From Mallotus nudiflorus (taxonomy: Eukaryota > Streptophyta > Magnoliopsida > Malpighiales > Euphorbiaceae): a stretch of 64,000 bases of DNA. This document shows positions 44,225-56,261 of this stretch, one piece after another. Position 1 is the first letter of the stretch. Every line of letters starts with the position of its first letter. Under the pieces are notes generated by a model that saw only the letters and a program-made list of their open reading frames with translations, had not been told where the DNA came from and ran no database searches. Made by a program: the position numbers and the translations under genes. The DNA is taken from contig CANTUR010000009.1 in NCBI GenBank assembly GCA_947683625.1, positions 4,043,501 to 4,107,500 on the forward strand, in the 5' to 3' direction.

Positions 44225-44660
44225 ATAAGAACTTGGTAGTCATAGAGCATCAAGAGTGGAAACTTTACTTTAATGGTACTGTAAATAATAGAGGAGTTGG
44301 ATTAGGAGTAATTCTTATTACGCTAAAAGGAGAGATTGTATCAATGGCCAAGCAATTAGACTTTAAGATAATGAATAATATGGTTAAGTATGAGGCATGC
44401 ATCTACGAAATTGAAGCAGCTCTAGCAGCAAGGGCAAAGGAATTACTAGTTTATGGGGATTCAATGTTAGTAATTAGCCAAGCTAATGAGGAATGGGAAG
44501 TGAGAGAGGAAAATCTGAAACCATATATTTGCTATTTGAAAGTTTTAATAAAGAACTTTAATAAATGTCTCTTTATCCATTTGTCAAAAGATGACAATCA
44601 TATGGTAAATGCATTGGCAACACTCTCTTTGATGTGGGATAGTGTGATAGGATCAACTAT
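44225..44660 (+). pseudogene. Second RNase H domain, copy B
   Basis: Inside the long frame 44233-45057. Blocks: WKLYFNGTVNNRGVGLGVIL, NNMVKYEACIY and VYGDSMLVISQANEEW. The first Asp is Asn (YFN), and the Glu of AEYE has become Lys in VKYE, so two active-site positions are lost although the frame is open. Copy A has the reverse situation: active site mostly kept, frame broken. Confidence 0.87.
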
Positions 44661-45967
44661 AAAGCTTTTAGTAATTATGAAATTAAGAGATCAATGTTAT
44701 AGAGGAGTGCAGATTATGAGTATTCAAATAGGGCCTGAAGAGAAGCTATGGTTTTATGATATTCAGAGGTTTATTGAAGAAAGAAAGTATCCTAATAAAG
44801 TGACCTCAAAAGAGAGATATGCTCTTCATGTTCTTGCACGTAACTATGCAAGTTATGATAGAGTATTATATGAAAGAATTTCTCATGGAATACAGCTCAG
44901 ATGTCTCAAGAAAGATGAAGCTAAAAAGGTAATAAAAGAAATTCATGTAAGAGCTTGTGGTTCTTATATGAATGGGATAATCTTAGCAAATAAGGTACTC
45001 AGGCAAAGGTATTATTGGATGAGTATGAAAAAGGATTGCATCAGAAAAATAAGATAGTGTCATCAGTGCCAGTTCATGGAAATCTTAACCATCCACCTCC
45101 TATAGTGCTAAATAGTTTATCATCTCCTTGGCCCTTTATAGCCTGGGGGATTAATATTATAGGAGAAATAAGGCTGACAACATCAAATGGGCATAAGTAC
45201 ATAGTTATATCAATAGGTTACTTTTCTAGATGGGTAGAGGCTAAATCCTTCAATGCCATGAAAGCAAAACAGAAGGCCTGATTTATTGAGATGAGCCTCA
45301 TTTGTAGGTATAGGGTTCCACATCATATTATGATGGATAATGATGTCCAATTTTAGGCAGAAATAGTAGAATTATTGCAAAAGTATGGGATTGAACATTA
45401 TAGGTCTTCACCATATTGTCCTCAAGCCAATGGAATGGTAGAAGCAGCTAACAAAAATGTCAAGAAGATTCTCTTTAAAATGGTCAATACATACAAAGAT
45501 TGATCTAAGTTTCTCCCATTTTCTTTATGAGGATATAGGACAACACCTAGAACTGCCATGAACAAAACTCTATTCTCCTTAATGTATGGTTGTGAAGCAG
45601 TCTTTCCAATACAAACAAAGATCAAATCCTTGAGAGTAGTTATGGAAGCTAAAACTCCTGAGAGTGAATAGGCATAAAAGAGATATGATCACATAGTATC
45701 TCTGGATGAGAAAAGGATGGATGCTTTATTCTATACTCAGATATATCAGAAGAGGATTGTGAGATCATTTAACAAGAAGGTTAAGCTTGGAAAAATAACA
45801 GCTGAGGACATAGTGTTGATTCGAGAGGAAAATTTACACCAAATTAGGAAGGACCGTATTTAGTCAAATCAGTTCTGCCTAAAAGAGCTGTGAAGATATC
45901 AAATCTAAAAGGGAGTGAGTTTATAGAACCTGTTAATTTGGATCATCTTAAGAAATACTACCTATAA
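44661..45967 (+). pseudogene. Integrase, copy B
   Basis: A tether (KLWFYDIQRFIEERKYP) leads to the zinc region EIHVRACGSYMNG, with the second His as Tyr, and CHQCQ. The core reads GINIIGEIRL, with Asn at the first catalytic position as in copy A. DNDVQF holds the second Asp and NGMVEAANKN the Glu. The C-terminal block EGPYLVKSVLPKRAVKIS is reached after a frameshift near 45830. It ends LDHLKKYYL with a stop at 45965-45967. Confidence 0.92.
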
Positions 45968-46009
45968 AAATGAATAAAAGTAATATAAAGAAAATAAATT
46001 TCACTAATT

Positions 46010-46215
46010 AGAAAACTTAAAAAGGCTAGTCATGCAAAAGTTAGGACATTCCAGCTGTTCAGAAAACCCATAAAAGGCTAACAGGAAAAAATTAAGGAAT
46101 AAAAATAAAAGAAATGGTCCAGCTGGCTAGAAAACCCACAAAGGGTTAGTCAAGCAAAAATTAGGGTAAATAAATGAGAGAGAAAAATATTCAGCTAGAA
46201 AATCCAAAAGGACTA
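46010..46215. repeat. Repeats in the convergent spacer, copy B
   Basis: Reverse-complement counterparts of the copy A spacer units: AAAAAGGCTAGTCATGCAAAAGTTAGG, AACCCATAAAAGGCTAACAGG and AACCCACAAAGGGTTAGTCAAGC. Related units sit in the DUF7745-like intron at 46985-47070. Confidence 0.8.
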
Positions 46216-46410
46216 ATTGATAATAGGAGTTATATAAGGTGATGTAATAAATGTACTCATTTTGGCCCTAATTAATAAATCCTTTTGAAATTGATTTTTT
46301 TTTTTTAACATTGCATGTTCTATCTTATTTATAATGAACAAGTGCTAGAAAGGAAGACAGAACATGAAAGCTTAAAATCAGCTCTATAAGACCATTTCCT
46401 AGTGCTATCT

Positions 46411-46941
46411 TTATTTCTTCTTTTATGACTCATCATACAAAGCTTGAGTCCTCTTGTATCTAGAGAATCCTGGTGGCTCCGTAACTTGTACCATAACCCA
46501 GGTCTTGCAATTATCATCATTAGCTCTATCAACATCTAAGTGTATATTTCGCTCAAAAGTCCTGCAAGGCCATATGTTCTTAACCTTATCTCGAAAAAAA
46601 TCATGTCTGAGGGGTAAGTCTCTAAAGTCAATCAGAATAGTAACTATGAATTATGGGCGGCCATACTAATGATAAAGGCAAGAAGAAGAAAAGAAAGTTA
46701 AGAAATGCAGCCCTAGGATGGGAACACAGTGATCATATAAGTCAAGGGTCATAAACTTCAGCTTCTACCAAAGGGCAGGTCCATTAATCTCAATGTTTAT
46801 GATGCCCTGTAACCAATTCACCCACTAGTCTATAGTGTGCCTGACCTCCACCTTTAATGGTCAACATTATAGTTAATAAGGCTGATAAGATAAAGAGTTA
46901 GTAGGAACAACATGCAAGCTTAGCTTCTCCTATAACCAGAT
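46411..46941 (-). pseudogene. DUF7745-like gene, 3' exon only, copy B
   Basis: On the minus strand from the acceptor TTTTCTAG at 46942-46949, the exon starts IWL-EKLSL and contains WVNWLQGI, a TCPLV remnant of TCPWW, and FERNIHLDVDRANDDNCKTW, ending GFSRYKRTQALYDES. The intron remains (about 46950-47100), but exon 1 with its TATA box is missing: sequence passes straight to the end of the PMD gene near 47227. Compared with copy A this is a deletion of about 0.9 kb. Confidence 0.8.
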
Positions 46942-47226
46942 CTAGAAAATACAAAAATAAATAAAATAAAACAAAAGTCTGATAAGTTGAAAACCTGAAA
47001 GGGCAGTTTAGGCGAAAGTTAGGGCAGGCCTGCTAAGTCAAAAACCTGAAAGGGCGGCTTAGGCAAATGTTAAATTAAAAAAAAAACCTTTACTCTACTT
47101 AAGTTCACGTATCAAAGTCTGAGATCAGTTCAACACAGTGCATACAAACAATACAGGACTCAGAACATAATAGTATGAAAAAAATAGTCTGATACAAATA
47201 TAAGTCAAAAATAAAGATAGCTTAGA

Positions 47227-48892
47227 TCAATCATCCTGAGCTCCAGAATTTGGCCTCAGGCTCCATCCTCTGGTAGGATCATCCCAATGAAAGCTGTCCA
47301 GAGGTCTGACAGATAAAGTCCCAGCACTATAAGGATTAATGCCTAAACCTATAAGCTATTGGTGAAGCATCCCGATCTCATGTTCCAAATCACTAGAGTA
47401 GCTTTGTACATATACAAAATAACATATCATATGCATAACATGCATACATTTGCACTTCCAGTGTATATACTTACCCTCAAATTATTTGTGACCTGTATAG
47501 TGAATAACTCTGAGATGAGGCGAGTCCATGCAAGTATTCTGCCTGTGTCCGATGAACCTGTTTTGTAAATTTAATAAAATTAGTGTCAAGTGCATAGATT
47601 ATGCAAGGAATAATTCAAAAAGACTCACATGAGAAGTATCTGCTAGAGAGAGGATAGGAAGCTAAACATCACTAAAGTATATGCTGCTCAATTTGAGTCT
47701 GAACAGTAGGAGCCCAATAGAATATGGACCTATCAGAGAGAGAGATATCATTAAGGGTAACACCAGCAAAAGCACTATCGTGACTAGTTCCAACATGCTA
47801 AGTATGATCTATAGGGCTAGATGTAGGCTTAGACCTCTCAATATCGGGAACAACCTCAGTCTCTAAAGCATTATTGGTCTCCTCTTCTATCACCTCAAAA
47901 GCAGGAGAGCAAACCTCGTCAAACTAAAAAAAAAAGAGTGATTTATAGGTTCTAAGGGAAGTAGTTAAGACAATAAGAAATTACCTCAACATCCTCAATA
48001 GGAATCTACTCCAAGAGGCTCTAACGAATGGACTGCTAATAATGTTAAAAACGCTTAAGAAAATCTAAGGTAGCATATCCCTGTAGTGCATCTCTTAGCT
48101 CTAAACATGTCAGATGTGAGTTGTGGAGCATAGAGGAAGGGACATCAAATGGAATGAAGCATTAAGAAGGCTCAGAAGACCAACGATACACTCGTTCCCC
48201 TAAATACCACATCAAATAGCCATATCCAGGGAGCAAAACCCTTATAGGCTTAAGGCGTACTACAGTGGCCATGAAATCATATAGCTAGATGTCATCGACA
48301 CCCTCCAGCCAATCAGAGTTTATTTGCAATTTAGGTTAATTAAGTTTATCTCACATTAAATTACAAGATACTAATAATTTTATTTTTCTTACCAGGTGCC
48401 ATTCAATGGTGTTCATCTGATCATGATATGTCTACAAAGTGTTCATGTTGCTAGCAAGGCGAGAAGAACCCTATCTCATAATCGGAGGAAAGCTCCTATC
48501 AGAGCTAATAGCACTAAAGCCTTAAATCAACCCGATCTCTATACTTCAGATCTGAAAGGAATAGAGTAGCATATAAGTGAAAAGGCAAATGAAAGCAAGA
48601 TAATAAAGATGAAAGAAAAAAAGAACGTACATGCAAGATGTGCTAAAAGCCATTCATCATGACAGTAGATCTATAGACAGTGTCTAGTCTGAAGTAAAGA
48701 AATAAATTGAGAATGTGAAATGTTACCTCATTACCCACATCTCTACACCTGTGGGTGTGTAAATAAGTCAAAGAAAAGATGAATGAGCCATCTCAAAGTC
48801 CAAGATCATTCTGAGGAAAAAAAAGAAGGTAGAATCCACTGATGTTTAGAAATTTCTGCTCTCCTACATTGTCTATATTATGGAGAGGCTAT
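47227..48892 (-). pseudogene. PMD gene with internal deletion, copy B
   Basis: Remnant of the antisense PMD gene. The start codon is ATA (48890-48892) in place of ATG. Exon 1 ends at a GTAAC donor near 48727. Sequence then jumps to the last 60 bases of exon 2 (the MDEWLL-HILH equivalent near 48630-48690), so about 0.95 kb with the THTFH and LAYIYYRLD blocks is lost. Exon 3 (48390-48545), exon 4 (47985-48330), exon 5 (47640-47930) and exon 7 (47227-47370) are recognisable by alignment with copies A and C. Stop TGA at 47227-47229. Confidence 0.82.
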
Positions 48893-49028
48893 AGAATCTG
48901 ATGGATCATGAATCAGACTTCAGAAGATTAAGAAATCAAAGAAAGAAGAATCAATACAAAGAGAAAAAATGAAGGGAAAAAGAATGAAGGAGAAGAGAAA
49001 ATGAATTAAGACATGTAAAAAGGAAGGA

Positions 49029-49039
49029 ATATATAAAGT
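49029..49039 (-). promoter_or_regulatory. TATA box of the PMD gene, copy B
   Basis: CTTTATATATT on the minus strand, in the same context (TTTTCCACTTTATATATTCC) as copy A. It is retained although the gene behind it is deleted. Confidence 0.65.
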
Positions 49040-49394
49040 GGAAAATAGCCACTTTGGTGTACTACTTTTGTTTGCACAAGGACCCAAGTTCTCTTATTGC
49101 AATTTGGTCCATAATTACATTTTGATTTGGAATTCATTCATAATTAAATCATGGCATCTATCAAATTACTAATTCATAGAATTGTTAATATGCATAACCA
49201 ATCTGTAATTCTAAGTTCCCTACGAAGTACAAATTTCATTTTTTGCATTTTACATGCTTCATTTTAATCAAAGGATTTTAAACTCATATGCTACACAGTA
49301 GCTATGACATAAACTTCAAATCATTATGTTATGTACTGCACAGTAGTCATAATTGTCACTATGTTATGTATTGCATAGTTTGTGACATAAGTCT

Positions 49395-49745
49395 TTAAAT
49401 TTATTGCTACTAAATGTCCCATAAGGAATATAGTGTTCATTGTTTGATGTCCCATAGGGAATATGATGAAACCTATTCTCGCTAGACGTCCCATCAAAAA
49501 TATAGTGTGCATTGTTTGATGTCCCATAGGGAATATAATGAAATTTATTATCACTAGACATCCCACAAGGAATATAGTGTAATTCGCCAGACATTACATA
49601 ACAGTTATAGTATTATCGCTAGATGTTCCATATGAACTATAAAAAATTTTCAATTCATCATCGCTAAACATTCTGTAGGAAATATAGTGAAACTCATTTG
49701 CATAAAGTTCACTAGACATTCTGTAGGAAATATAGTGAGACTTGT
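49395..49745. repeat. GGGACGTCTA tandem array, copy B
   Basis: About eight units of the TAGACGTCCCATAGGGAATATA type (reverse complement of the array in copies A and C), with spacing of about 30 and 47 bp. It lies between the PMD gene and the PPT. Confidence 0.9.
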
Positions 49746-49883
49746 CAAACATTACATCTTGCTTAAAATTGCACAATAATTTAAGCATCAATCTGTCAAT
49801 TAGGATGCAATTAAGTGTCCTAATTTTTTTTAACAAAATTGTGTGCTACTATTGCTTTACTGCAATGTGTTAAGTAAACAGCA

Positions 49884-49898
49884 ACAAAGGGAGGCAAT
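49884..49898 (+). promoter_or_regulatory. Polypurine tract, copy B
   Basis: ACAAAGGGAGGCAAT directly before the 3' LTR start (TGTATGCATC). Copy C has AAAGGGGGGCAAC at the same place. It primes plus-strand synthesis. Confidence 0.85.
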
Positions 49899-51956
49899 TG
49901 TATGCATCTAATTTCAAAATGCAATTGTGCACGCATGAGATGAAAGCCCTTATGATGAAAATTAATCAAGAATTGATCTCTAGTGTCGAGTTTCATGATT
50001 TAAAGGACTAAATTGCATCCTTTTTAGGATTTAATTATAAGAGTTAAAATTTTTTAAGGTCTAAATTGCAGAAAAGTGAATTTTAAGGGTTTTAATAAAA
50101 TTTTAACAAATATAAGCATAATGCTGATAGGCATTATGCAATGCTAACCCATATTTTCCTTCGTAGTTTTAATAGTTTTTGTAAAAAATCTAATTTCGGG
50201 CATTTTGTAAAATTTTTATTGGTTATGCATAGACATGTGCATGAATCTCTGATTTTGTTTAAACCCTTATCACTTTCTTTATCTCGGGGTTTTAATTTTT
50301 GAAAATGGAGAGTAGTTATTCTCTAGCTTTCAGGATCGTGCAAACCTCTCTATGTGATCACAAGGGCTGGAAGTTATTTTTTGGCTTTAAAAAGCCAAGA
50401 TAAGAAAAGTTTTAAGAAGGCAGGACTGCACAAAGAAAACCCTAGAAAAATCATACTCTACAAAAAACACACAAAACACAAAATCTAGTTCTTTTTTTTT
50501 GTATTTTAAAAAAAAACTAAAAGTTTGTATTATGTTTTTACATGATTCAGTCCCAAGATCCAAAACACACATTGAGTCAATTCCATATACAGTGAAAATC
50601 CATTCTGAAGGGCCATCTAATATCATTTGCACAAAATTCCTTTTTTATTCTTCTTTTTTTGTTATGATTTTTTATTATTATTGTTTTGTTATTGTTTTGG
50701 CTATTTAATTTCACTAATGTAATTTTTTAATTTTTGTGTTTTCTTTTTGAGATCTGATGGGGATTGAGAAGGATATTGCCTAAAAAATTAAACGAAAGAT
50801 ACATGGAATGCCATGGGTTTTAAACTGTAAATAGATATAAGTTTGACCTTTTATGTTATTATTATTTTCTGTGTTTTACTGTGTTAATTCATTTGGGTTT
50901 GTACTTAACTTTAATTTTTAGTACGTAGAACATTATAATAACCCCAGTAGTAGGAATAATAAAATTTTACTTTTATGCATTTAAAATGGATTAGTAATTA
51001 GAATCACTGGGCAAAACTTTAAAATTAATGATGGCAGTAGTAAATTAGGATTTGCATGGAATTGAATTAGGGCTTTAGGAAATCACATGTGGATGTGTGT
51101 TTGATCTGCTTTGGCATGTTATTATTTGATTAGTTATGTTTTTGGGTTTTTATCCTTTTGGACCCTAAGCCCACATTAGGTCTAACCCACTCAATTAATA
51201 GCCTTAAAATTGGTGTAAAGTTTAATTTAACTCAAAATCAATTTAGGCCCATTTTAGGTTAAATAGACTTAGGACCACCTTTTTAATTAATAAAATCAAT
51301 TTAGACTTAACTCAGCCCATTTAATTTTATTTTCTTTTAAAATAAATAGACTAGGCCCACTTCCCATTTTAAATAAAATAAATAGACTTAGGCCCACTTA
51401 TAAAATCCTATTTCTTTAAAAACTTATAGAGTTAGGCCCATTTGTAGATAATTAAAATTAATATATTTAAGCTCACTAACTAATAAAAAATGTAGATCCA
51501 CTTTTCATCCATTTTCACTTGTAAATAAAAAATGTAGATCTAGATAATTTTCAATAAAATTAACATAGTTTAGAATTAGGGACGATGCATTTGAATACAT
51601 TTTTTATGTGTGATTTTATTGACTAGATGCCATATGGTTAGATGGATGTTCAAATAGGGTTTAATAAAATTTCATATAATTAGAGAATGAAGTAATAATT
51701 TATAAAGTAATTCTAAATGAACATGAGACTAAAAGAAGTTAGTATTCCATTCCTAAAATCTCATAGTTGTGGTGCTAACTTTGTTTTGGAGAATCGAGTA
51801 CCACCAATCAAATTATCCTAATTATTACCATGGGTGGCAACTCCTCATCTCCATGCTATGACTTTGTGACATAGTAGTGTGTTCTCTAAGGCCCTGAGCC
51901 TAAACAGTGTCACGGTTGCTAAAATTTTGGATGCATGCTAAACCTCATTGTCTACA
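49899..51956 (+). mobile_element. Copy B 3' LTR (complete)
   Basis: 2058 bp from TGTATGCATCTAATTTC to CATTGTCTACA. It aligns with 36250-38214. The promoter palindrome is at 50384-50395 and the GGCCCA/CCTAAG motif series at 51170-51540. ACACT follows at 51957-51961. Confidence 0.93.
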
Positions 51957-52340
51957 ACACTTGTTTTACATTTTCAACATATACAAATAAAATTCCAAAA
52001 ATATATAGATAATATTAAAAAATGTCTATAACTAAATAATGAATATGAAACTTGATTTGCATTTCCAACATATACGAATAAGATTTAAAAAATATACATA
52101 TAGTGTTAAAAAATTTTGAGTAATGAATATGACACATGTTTTGCATGTTCAACATATACGAATATGATTCAAAAAATATTCGAATAATATTAAAAAATTT
52201 TGTATAATAATATGACACCTATTTTGCATTTTCAACATATACAAATAATATTCAAATAATATTAAAAAATGTAGTCAACTAAATAAAAAATATTCCACCT
52301 GTTCTGTATTTTCAATAACCTATTACAACACATGTTTTGC
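51957..52340. repeat. Tandem repeat, about 84 bp period
   Basis: Five units centre on TTTTGCATTTTCAACATATAC at about 51975, 52066, 52150, 52233 and 52313, separated by ATATTAAAAAAT and AATAATGAATATGACAC. It starts right after the copy B LTR. Non-coding. Confidence 0.85.
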
Positions 52341-52435
52341 TACTCGTTAAAGGGCACGTTAGGCTCATTGTGAGCTCGATTTGGAGCTCGATAAAGTTTG
52401 TTTATGGGCTTGATAAAAAGCTCAAATTAAAGAAA
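52335..52435. repeat. GAGCTCG motif cluster
   Basis: GGCTCATTGTGAGCTCGATTT, GGAGCTCGATAAA and GATAAAAAGCTC recall the clusters at 30690-30800 and 34105-34330. It may be the end of a related DNA transposon into which copy B inserted. Confidence 0.5.
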
Positions 52436-52632
52436 AATATAATAGTTTAATACAAGTAATAACTTAATATTGGGGTCCTATATGTGTCAAAGAATGAAAA
52501 AGAGATATTAAAAACCTGAACAAGCATATGAACTAAGGTTTTTTTTCTTTTTTTGAAAATAAAAAAGGGAAAAGATAAGGGGCAAAAAGGAAAGTGAATG
52601 GTACATTAAGGAGGCTGGTCATGGTAAAGAAA

Positions 52633-52830
52633 TCAAAAGATCTTAGAAACAACGAAAGATAAGATAATAGCAGGACCAACATCATCCCAAGCATTAAGAC
52701 TGGTGATAATAAAGATTCTAGCACTAATAACAGCACCAACACCAAACCAAACAAGATCCCACCAAGTGAGGTTCTTCTTCATCTCATTCCTACTATATGC
52801 TTTAATCTGATTGATCTTAGTTGAATCCAT
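52633..52830 (-). pseudogene. Cationic amino acid transporter gene fragment
   Basis: A single exon-like piece of about 65 codons. From ATG at 52828-52830 it reads MDSTKINQIKAYSRNEMKK, then LTWWDLVWFGVGAV, a GIF-type turn (here ARIFIITSL) and VGPAIILSFVVSK. This matches the first membrane helix and the conserved LTWWDL-WFG-GAVIGAGIF block of plant CAT transporters (APC superfamily), which import basic amino acids at the plasma membrane or tonoplast. The key glycines of GAG are altered to SAR, homology stops after SKIF, and no further transporter exons lie nearby. Most likely a transduplicated or relic gene fragment. Confidence 0.8.
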
Positions 52831-52959
52831 GGATCGTGAAAATTACCTATCTTTAAACCACATTGGGGTCTCTCAATATGATGTGGATGAGGCCACATGG
52901 TCATTTATGGAAGGATTTGACAAAGTGGGCATGTGCACTTAGGCTTCAAATGGACGGTT

Positions 52960-53440
52960 ATGGTGACCCCGATTGAACTATGGGGCCCATAATACATCAA
53001 ATTGAAGCTAACTCAAAGCCCTAATGAGTGTTACACACTTCATTTGTAGCAATCCATCTTCAAGCCTAAATTCCTTTGTTTAGGCCCTTAAATTTGGCTT
53101 TAAAGTTTATGTTCCTTTTTTGAAATTTTTTAGTCTTTTCTTCCTTTTTTGTTTTCAGGGTTTTTTCTTAAACTCTATTTATTTTTCTCTTTTGGGGTTG
53201 TTTGAGGACAGCTTTTATTGAATTGATAAATGAAATTTATATTTTTCCAATATTCATTATTATTTTATGTGAATCAACGATTATTGATCTTTATTTTCTG
53301 GAATTTATATGCAAATCAATATATTATAAAAGATTATTAGATGGTAGTCATGCGCGATTCAATGTCACATAGTATTTATCCAATTTTCTAGGCTTTTGTT
53401 GCATCACACTGAGTAACCTAATACAGGTCCCAATACTATG
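52960..53440 (+). repeat. Inverted repeat, left copy
   Basis: It pairs with 54710-55190 in opposite orientation. Shared blocks: GGGGCCCATAATA-ATCAAA, CATCTTCAAGC-TAAATTCC, a T-rich GGGTTTTTTCTTAAAC region, TTTTTATTGAATTGAT and CATGCG-GATTCAA. Not recognised as a known element; it may be an LTR or a UTR-like repeat. Confidence 0.75.
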
Positions 53441-54709
53441 AAATGACTCCTCTAGAAAAAAAAATCAGCCTTGGTGCACAAGCACACTCTTCTTTTGGAC
53501 CCTTCATCGCCTTCTACTTCACCAACTGCCATCTCTAAACGATAAACAAATAGCACTCAATACAATTCAGACCAAACATATGTCTAATGAGGGCTTTTCC
53601 TCACAATGTGGGATGAAACCACATGACATGAATATCAAAAGAATCTTTCATATGACATGAAAGGCAGGTCCTGGAGGAGATCTTTAGCCTAAAATACTCC
53701 CCAGAAGATGTTTCTGGTTTTGCCATCTTCTTATCCACTTAATAATAATAATCAAAACAAAAAAAAGAAAATAAATAAATCAACCAAAGCTCAAAAAATA
53801 ATAAGCTGATATTATACTTCACGTAATAAATATAATTCAAGCATAAACATTTAACTATCAGCTATATAATTAAATTTGAATTTGAATTATTATTATTATT
53901 ATAATTATTATTAATATATATATATATATAATAAGCATTAAATAAAAATAAAAACAAAGAAAATAAATCTACATTAAATTACCAAAAGGAACATCTTTGT
54001 TGTTCAGGTAGGAATTGGAAGCCATTTACAAAGCAACTGAAATAGCTATTGTTGAAATCAAATATGTTTATTAAAAATCAAAAAGCAAAAAAAAAAAAAG
54101 CAAACCAAAGAGAGAGAGAGAGTTTAGTTTGAAGGAATATATTCAAAACCATAAAAAGAGCATATGTTTGAATGAAGGACAAACATATGACTAAACTTAA
54201 AATTGTAGAGAGAGAGCATATTATTTAAAGGGAAAAAAGTGCAGACAAGAGCAAAGAAAAAAAGAAAAAAGGACATGCGTGTAATTTTCAATAAAATTAG
54301 GGCACGCTAGTAATACTTTTAAAAAAAGGGATTGCTAAAAATGAATAAAAAAAAGTAGTATTTTTATGAAAATCCTTAATTAATTTACATGGCCTAATTG
54401 ACATTAGTAGGAATTGATTAAGATACAAAAACAACCTAATATTAGTAGGTCTTATCCACTGCCATTCCTTATGAAAGGGTATTTAAAATGATCATTTTTA
54501 ATGATAATGACCTTGCCAAAGGGCTCCAAGGATGTAGTTATAGACTGTTAGGGGGAACTCATTCATAGATAAGCCAACTAATGGCAGTTCATCATAGATT
54601 CTTATGTATATCAAATGTATTACATATTTATATATAAAAAATAGATTTACAAAATATTTCTTAAATATTTTACATTTAACTAATAAAAATGTAATTCTCA
54701 TATGTGTAT
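53441..54709. other. Non-coding spacer between inverted repeats
   Basis: No gene seen. It holds an ATT/TA microsatellite (53886-53930), an A-rich tract with a short (GA)n at 54110-54121 and AT-rich DNA. Confidence 0.7.
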
Positions 54710-55190
54710 ATGTTTTTACTTAATTTATTATTCTTGATGACTGACATAGCGAAAACCTAGGATAAAAGAGATAAATATTGCAAGTCCTTGAATCACGCAT
54801 GATTGGTCATCTAGCAACCTTCTATAACCTGTTGATTAGTGCATAAATACTAGGAAATAGACATCCAAGAATTCATTGATTCACAAAGAGTACCAAATTT
54901 ATGAAAATAATAATTATGATTAATCAATTCAATAAAAACTATCTCAAAACAACTCAAAGAGATGACTAAATAATGTTTAGGGAAAAACCCTAGCTAAAAC
55001 AATGCAAAAAGACAAAAATAAACCCCCAAAAATAATAGAAAAGCTTAAACTAAAATATAAAGCCCTAATTGATGGAATTTGAGCTTGAAGATAGGATATT
55101 ATAGGCATAGCCTTTAATATTTGTTGTAGAGCTCTAAACCAGCTCCGTTTTGATATATTATGGGCCCCACAATTCCTCAAGACCTAAAAG
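54710..55190 (-). repeat. Inverted repeat, right copy
   Basis: Reverse-complement partner of 52960-53440, diverged by many substitutions and indels. It includes TTTTGGGGGTTTATTTTTG and GGGCCCATAATATATCAAA read on the minus strand. Confidence 0.75.
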
Positions 55191-56261
55191 CTAAGGCCAT
55201 TAGAAGCTCAAGTGAACACTCTCTTTTTATCAAACCTATTCATGAATGCTAATGCAATCTAGTCCATATTAATGACTGGAGGTTTAACTACCAAGTTGCA
55301 TTGAAATATTGATAAATTTTAACTTGAATTAACTTAAAAATTTTGAAATTTAAAACTCATTGAGTTTAATTGATTTTTTTATGAAATATGAGTTTAACTT
55401 GATCAAATAATTTTTAAATTTGATTTTAACTTGGCTTATCTTGATTAATAATTAATAATATGAATTTATCATCATCATTTTTTTTGTAAACTTTATATAT
55501 ACCATATGGCTTTTAAATGGCTACCATGAGTGATCTGTATATGATAATGTGAAAATTATTTTTGGCACTAGCTTGAAAAGCAATGGATTTGAAGGGTATT
55601 AATGTGATGCAAAAAATAGCTTTTTCTATTTCCATGAAAAAACCAAAGAAATAATGTTGATAATGAGAGTCATTGTCTCTTAACTTGATAGTGCAGTAGA
55701 AGCTACACATAGCAATAGCAGAAGAATCCTTTGCAGTCCCTAAGCTAAACAATCATTACTTTGAAAAAGACTCTTCATGTCTCTTATAGCTTACCTACTT
55801 CTCGATGATCCTACTAACATCTTCTTCTTAAACACACCACATTCACTATATAACCCACAATTATTTCTCAACTCCCATTTTGCTGAAACCTTCTTGCAAC
55901 TCAATGTCACTTCTTTTGCTCTCTCAATGTCACTTCTTTTGCTCTCTCAATGGCAAGCAGTTCTTAAACTAAATATTTAGAAGAAATCAATGGCTTAGCT
56001 TTAAAATCACAAGTACTTATGTTGGAGGACACCTCAAATGTGCATCTGTAAAGGTCTAAGCCCCACCTGCTAGGTAGAATTTTAAGGGATAGAAAGTACA
56101 ATGTGAAAGTCACCTACTCTATTAATGATAGTAACAATTTGCTATCAAGAGCTGTTCTAGAAAATTTTAAATATTTTTCATTTGTATGGTGAAGCTTTAT
56201 TTTGGTAAAACAAAAAAAAAACTAAATTACGTGTGTTGCATAGTGGAGAATAGTTTTGCCA
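55191..56261. other. Unassigned DNA with a 23 bp direct duplication
   Basis: No recognised gene. TCAATGTCACTTCTTTTGCT plus CTC occurs twice in tandem at 55902-55924 and 55925-55947. Confidence 0.7.

Larger units (their letters stand above)
36250..51956 (+). mobile_element. Gypsy/Tat-lineage retrotransposon copy B
   Basis: Same family as copy A, on the plus strand, about 15.7 kb. In order it has a truncated 5' LTR, PBS, leader, gag, linker, protease, RT, RNase H, second RNase H, integrase (stop at 45965-45967), antisense DUF7745-like and PMD remnants, tandem array, PPT and a complete 3' LTR. The 5 bp after the 3' LTR are ACACT; the partner is lost because the first 100 bp or so of the 5' LTR are missing. 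It is shorter than copy A mainly through deletions in both antisense genes. Confidence 0.9.

Noticed and set aside
55513..55752. 80-codon frame with Cys and Phe residues
   Set aside because: No family resemblance, no neighbouring exon and no regulatory context.
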